From assembly GCA_003326205.1 (NCBI GenBank), contig LWTK01000046.1:248001-312000 (forward strand): a DNA stretch of 64,000 nucleotides. Direction: 5' to 3'. The DNA comes from Nostoc sp. ATCC 43529 (lineage in GTDB: Bacteria; Cyanobacteriota; Cyanobacteriia; Cyanobacteriales; Nostocaceae). Positions 63,252 through 64,000 of the stretch are shown here, piece by piece. A program made the translations under genes and the position numbers. Within the stretch, counting starts at the first letter, position 1. Each line of letters opens with the position of its first letter. The notes under the pieces were generated by a model. That model was not told where the DNA came from and ran no database searches. It saw only the letters and a program-made list of their open reading frames with translations.

Positions 63252-63671
63252 ATGGATAACCCAACACCTCAGCAACTCTCTTTGCTGAAAAAAGAAGCAA
63301 CTCGGAATATTGTAATCGGACAAAAAGTAGACTTAGTTAAAGTGCAACGTGCCAAAGAACTTCGTCAGCAAATGACACCAGAAGAAAAAATACTTTGGCA
63401 ACATCTTCGTGCTAATCGCTTGAATGGTTTACACTTTCGCCGTCAGCAGATTATTGATGGTTTTATCGCAGATTTCTACTGCCATGCAACTCGATTAGTA
63501 ATAGAAGTGGATGGAAAAATTCATGAACAACAAGCCGAATATGATGCAGAACGTGACAAAGTTTTATTAGCTAGAGGACTGCGGCTATTGCGAATTAGAA
63601 ATGAAGAAGTAAGATACGAACTAGATAAAGTTTTGAGGCGGATTTCCAAAGCTTGTTATGAAGAGACCTAA
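63252..63671 (+). CDS. DUF559-domain endonuclease-fold protein
   Basis: A 139-residue protein. After 25 N-terminal residues comes a Vsr-like DUF559 domain: ELRQQMTPEEKILWQHLR, LNGLHFRRQQ, IADFYCHATRLVIEVDGKIH (D...E-x-D-G core) and YDAERDKVLLARGLRLLRI. Predicted PD-(D/E)XK-type nuclease fold; cellular role unproven. It lies between two direct copies of the 92-bp repeat. The stop codon TAA lies in the repeat's first bases, so the C-terminal EET is repeat-encoded. Confidence 0.9.
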   Translation: MDNPTPQQLSLLKKEATRNIVIGQKVDLVKVQRAKELRQQMTPEEKILWQHLRANRLNGLHFRRQQIIDGFIADFYCHATRLVIEVDGKIHEQQAEYDAERDKVLLARGLRLLRIRNEEVRYELDKVLRRISKACYEET

Positions 63672-63757
63672 CCCCCCCCAACCCCCTTCCCTACGAGGGA
63701 AGGGGGAGAAATTTAGCTCTCCTCTCCGCTTCGGAGAGGGGTTGGAGAGAGGTCAAT
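63664..63757. repeat. 92-bp double-hairpin repeat, copy 2
   Basis: Same orientation as copy 1 and very similar throughout; differences are in a C-run and the inter-hairpin spacer. It begins inside the last codons of the DUF559 gene. Confidence 0.88.
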
Positions 63758-63834
63758 TAATGCGAAAGAGTGCGGGTTACTGGTTTTACTTGATGTTTAG
63801 AAAATGGATTGGTAGGACATTAACAAAAGTTTCT

Positions 63835-64000
63835 TCAGTTTGCAAATACACCTTCCAAGAAAGATATTATTTCAGCCCAAGCAGAGGTAGTGGCGGCAGA
63901 ATCGTAGCGATAACCGTCGTCGCGCATGAAGGTATGTTCTGCTTCATACAAGAGAACTTGATGCGATATCTTAGCATTCTCTAAAGCTTTAATTATGGTT
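63835..64000 (-). CDS. Dienelactone hydrolase family protein, C-terminal part
   Basis: Partial gene: only the last 55 codons are in the window and the start lies beyond 64000. The translation ends HQVLLYEAEHTFMRDDGYRY, then DSAATTSAWAEIISFLEGVF and AN-stop. The AEHTFM(R)DDG motif holds the catalytic His of alpha/beta-hydrolase-fold dienelactone hydrolases. Read on the minus strand and convergent with the DUF559 gene. The plus-strand ORF at 63658-63984 covering it is spurious. Confidence 0.85.
   Translation of the reverse strand, partial: TIIKALENAKISHQVLLYEAEHTFMRDDGYRYDSAATTSAWAEIISFLEGVFAN

Noticed and set aside
63658-63984. 108-residue plus-strand ORF at the window end
   Set aside because: Its first third is the 92-bp repeat and the rest is antisense to a clear dienelactone hydrolase C-terminus.

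Overview
The window comes from the chromosome of a filamentous, probably heterocyst-forming cyanobacterium (Nostocales, Nostoc/Anabaena-like). Three things point there. The HIP1 octamer GCGATCGC and its core recur throughout. A filament-integrity operon, fraC-fraD-fraE, lies at 46.6-49.2 kb. Intergenic DNA is full of the heptameric short tandem repeats (for example CTAATGA, ATTGGTC, TTCAAAA) typical of these genomes. valS also carries the cyanobacterial CAAD membrane domain. No rRNA, tRNA, CRISPR array or prophage was seen.

Layout. 0.2-6.2 kb: FGGY sugar kinase, a TIR-less membrane WD40 protein, an AmpG-like transporter/GlcNAc-kinase pair and a GxxExxY protein. 6.3-15.1 kb: valS, a small conserved protein, two overlapping 58-residue ORFs, a UbiB/ABC1 kinase and recN. 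15.4-30 kb: an outer-membrane-barrel candidate, a 1553-residue hybrid histidine kinase, an Rpn-type nuclease, a complete partner-switching module (anti-sigma kinase, REC-PP2C phosphatase, STAS antagonist), then a cellulose-synthase-like glycosyltransferase and a double-DUF3131 secreted protein. 30.6-34.3 kb: a TIR-TM-WD40(16)-TPR protein paralogous to the 1.9-kb gene. 34.8-46 kb: a duplicated CobA/CobO-like P-loop protein, an ISH3-type insertion sequence with intact ends and a frameshifted transposase, an ABC exporter, and a minus-strand block suggestive of organosulfur use (sulfonate-type binding protein, aldo/keto reductase, TauE/SafE remnant, esterase, amidohydrolase, flavin monooxygenase).

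46.6-58 kb: fraCDE, a REC-GGDEF regulator, a pentapeptide-repeat protein, an orphan sugar-ABC permease divergent from purN, a CPBP protease, a DUF3326 protein, a ferredoxin and a 21-bp tandem array. 58.5-64 kb: acnB, a DUF262-DUF1524 (GmrSD-like) protein, a DUF559 endonuclease-fold gene bracketed by two copies of a 92-bp double-hairpin repeat, and the 3' end of a dienelactone hydrolase gene.

Recurring theme: small repeats have entered genes. In-frame repeat-derived sequence is visible in valS, in the hybrid kinase between its receiver domains, at the N-terminus of the CPBP protease and at the C-terminus of the FGGY kinase. The fraE start codon and the DUF559 stop codon lie inside repeat units. 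I see no single undisputed new system. The best candidates for a second look are the TIR/WD40 paralog pair, the repeat-bracketed DUF559 gene beside the GmrSD-like gene, the two-gene 58-residue operon, and the repeat-in-gene events.
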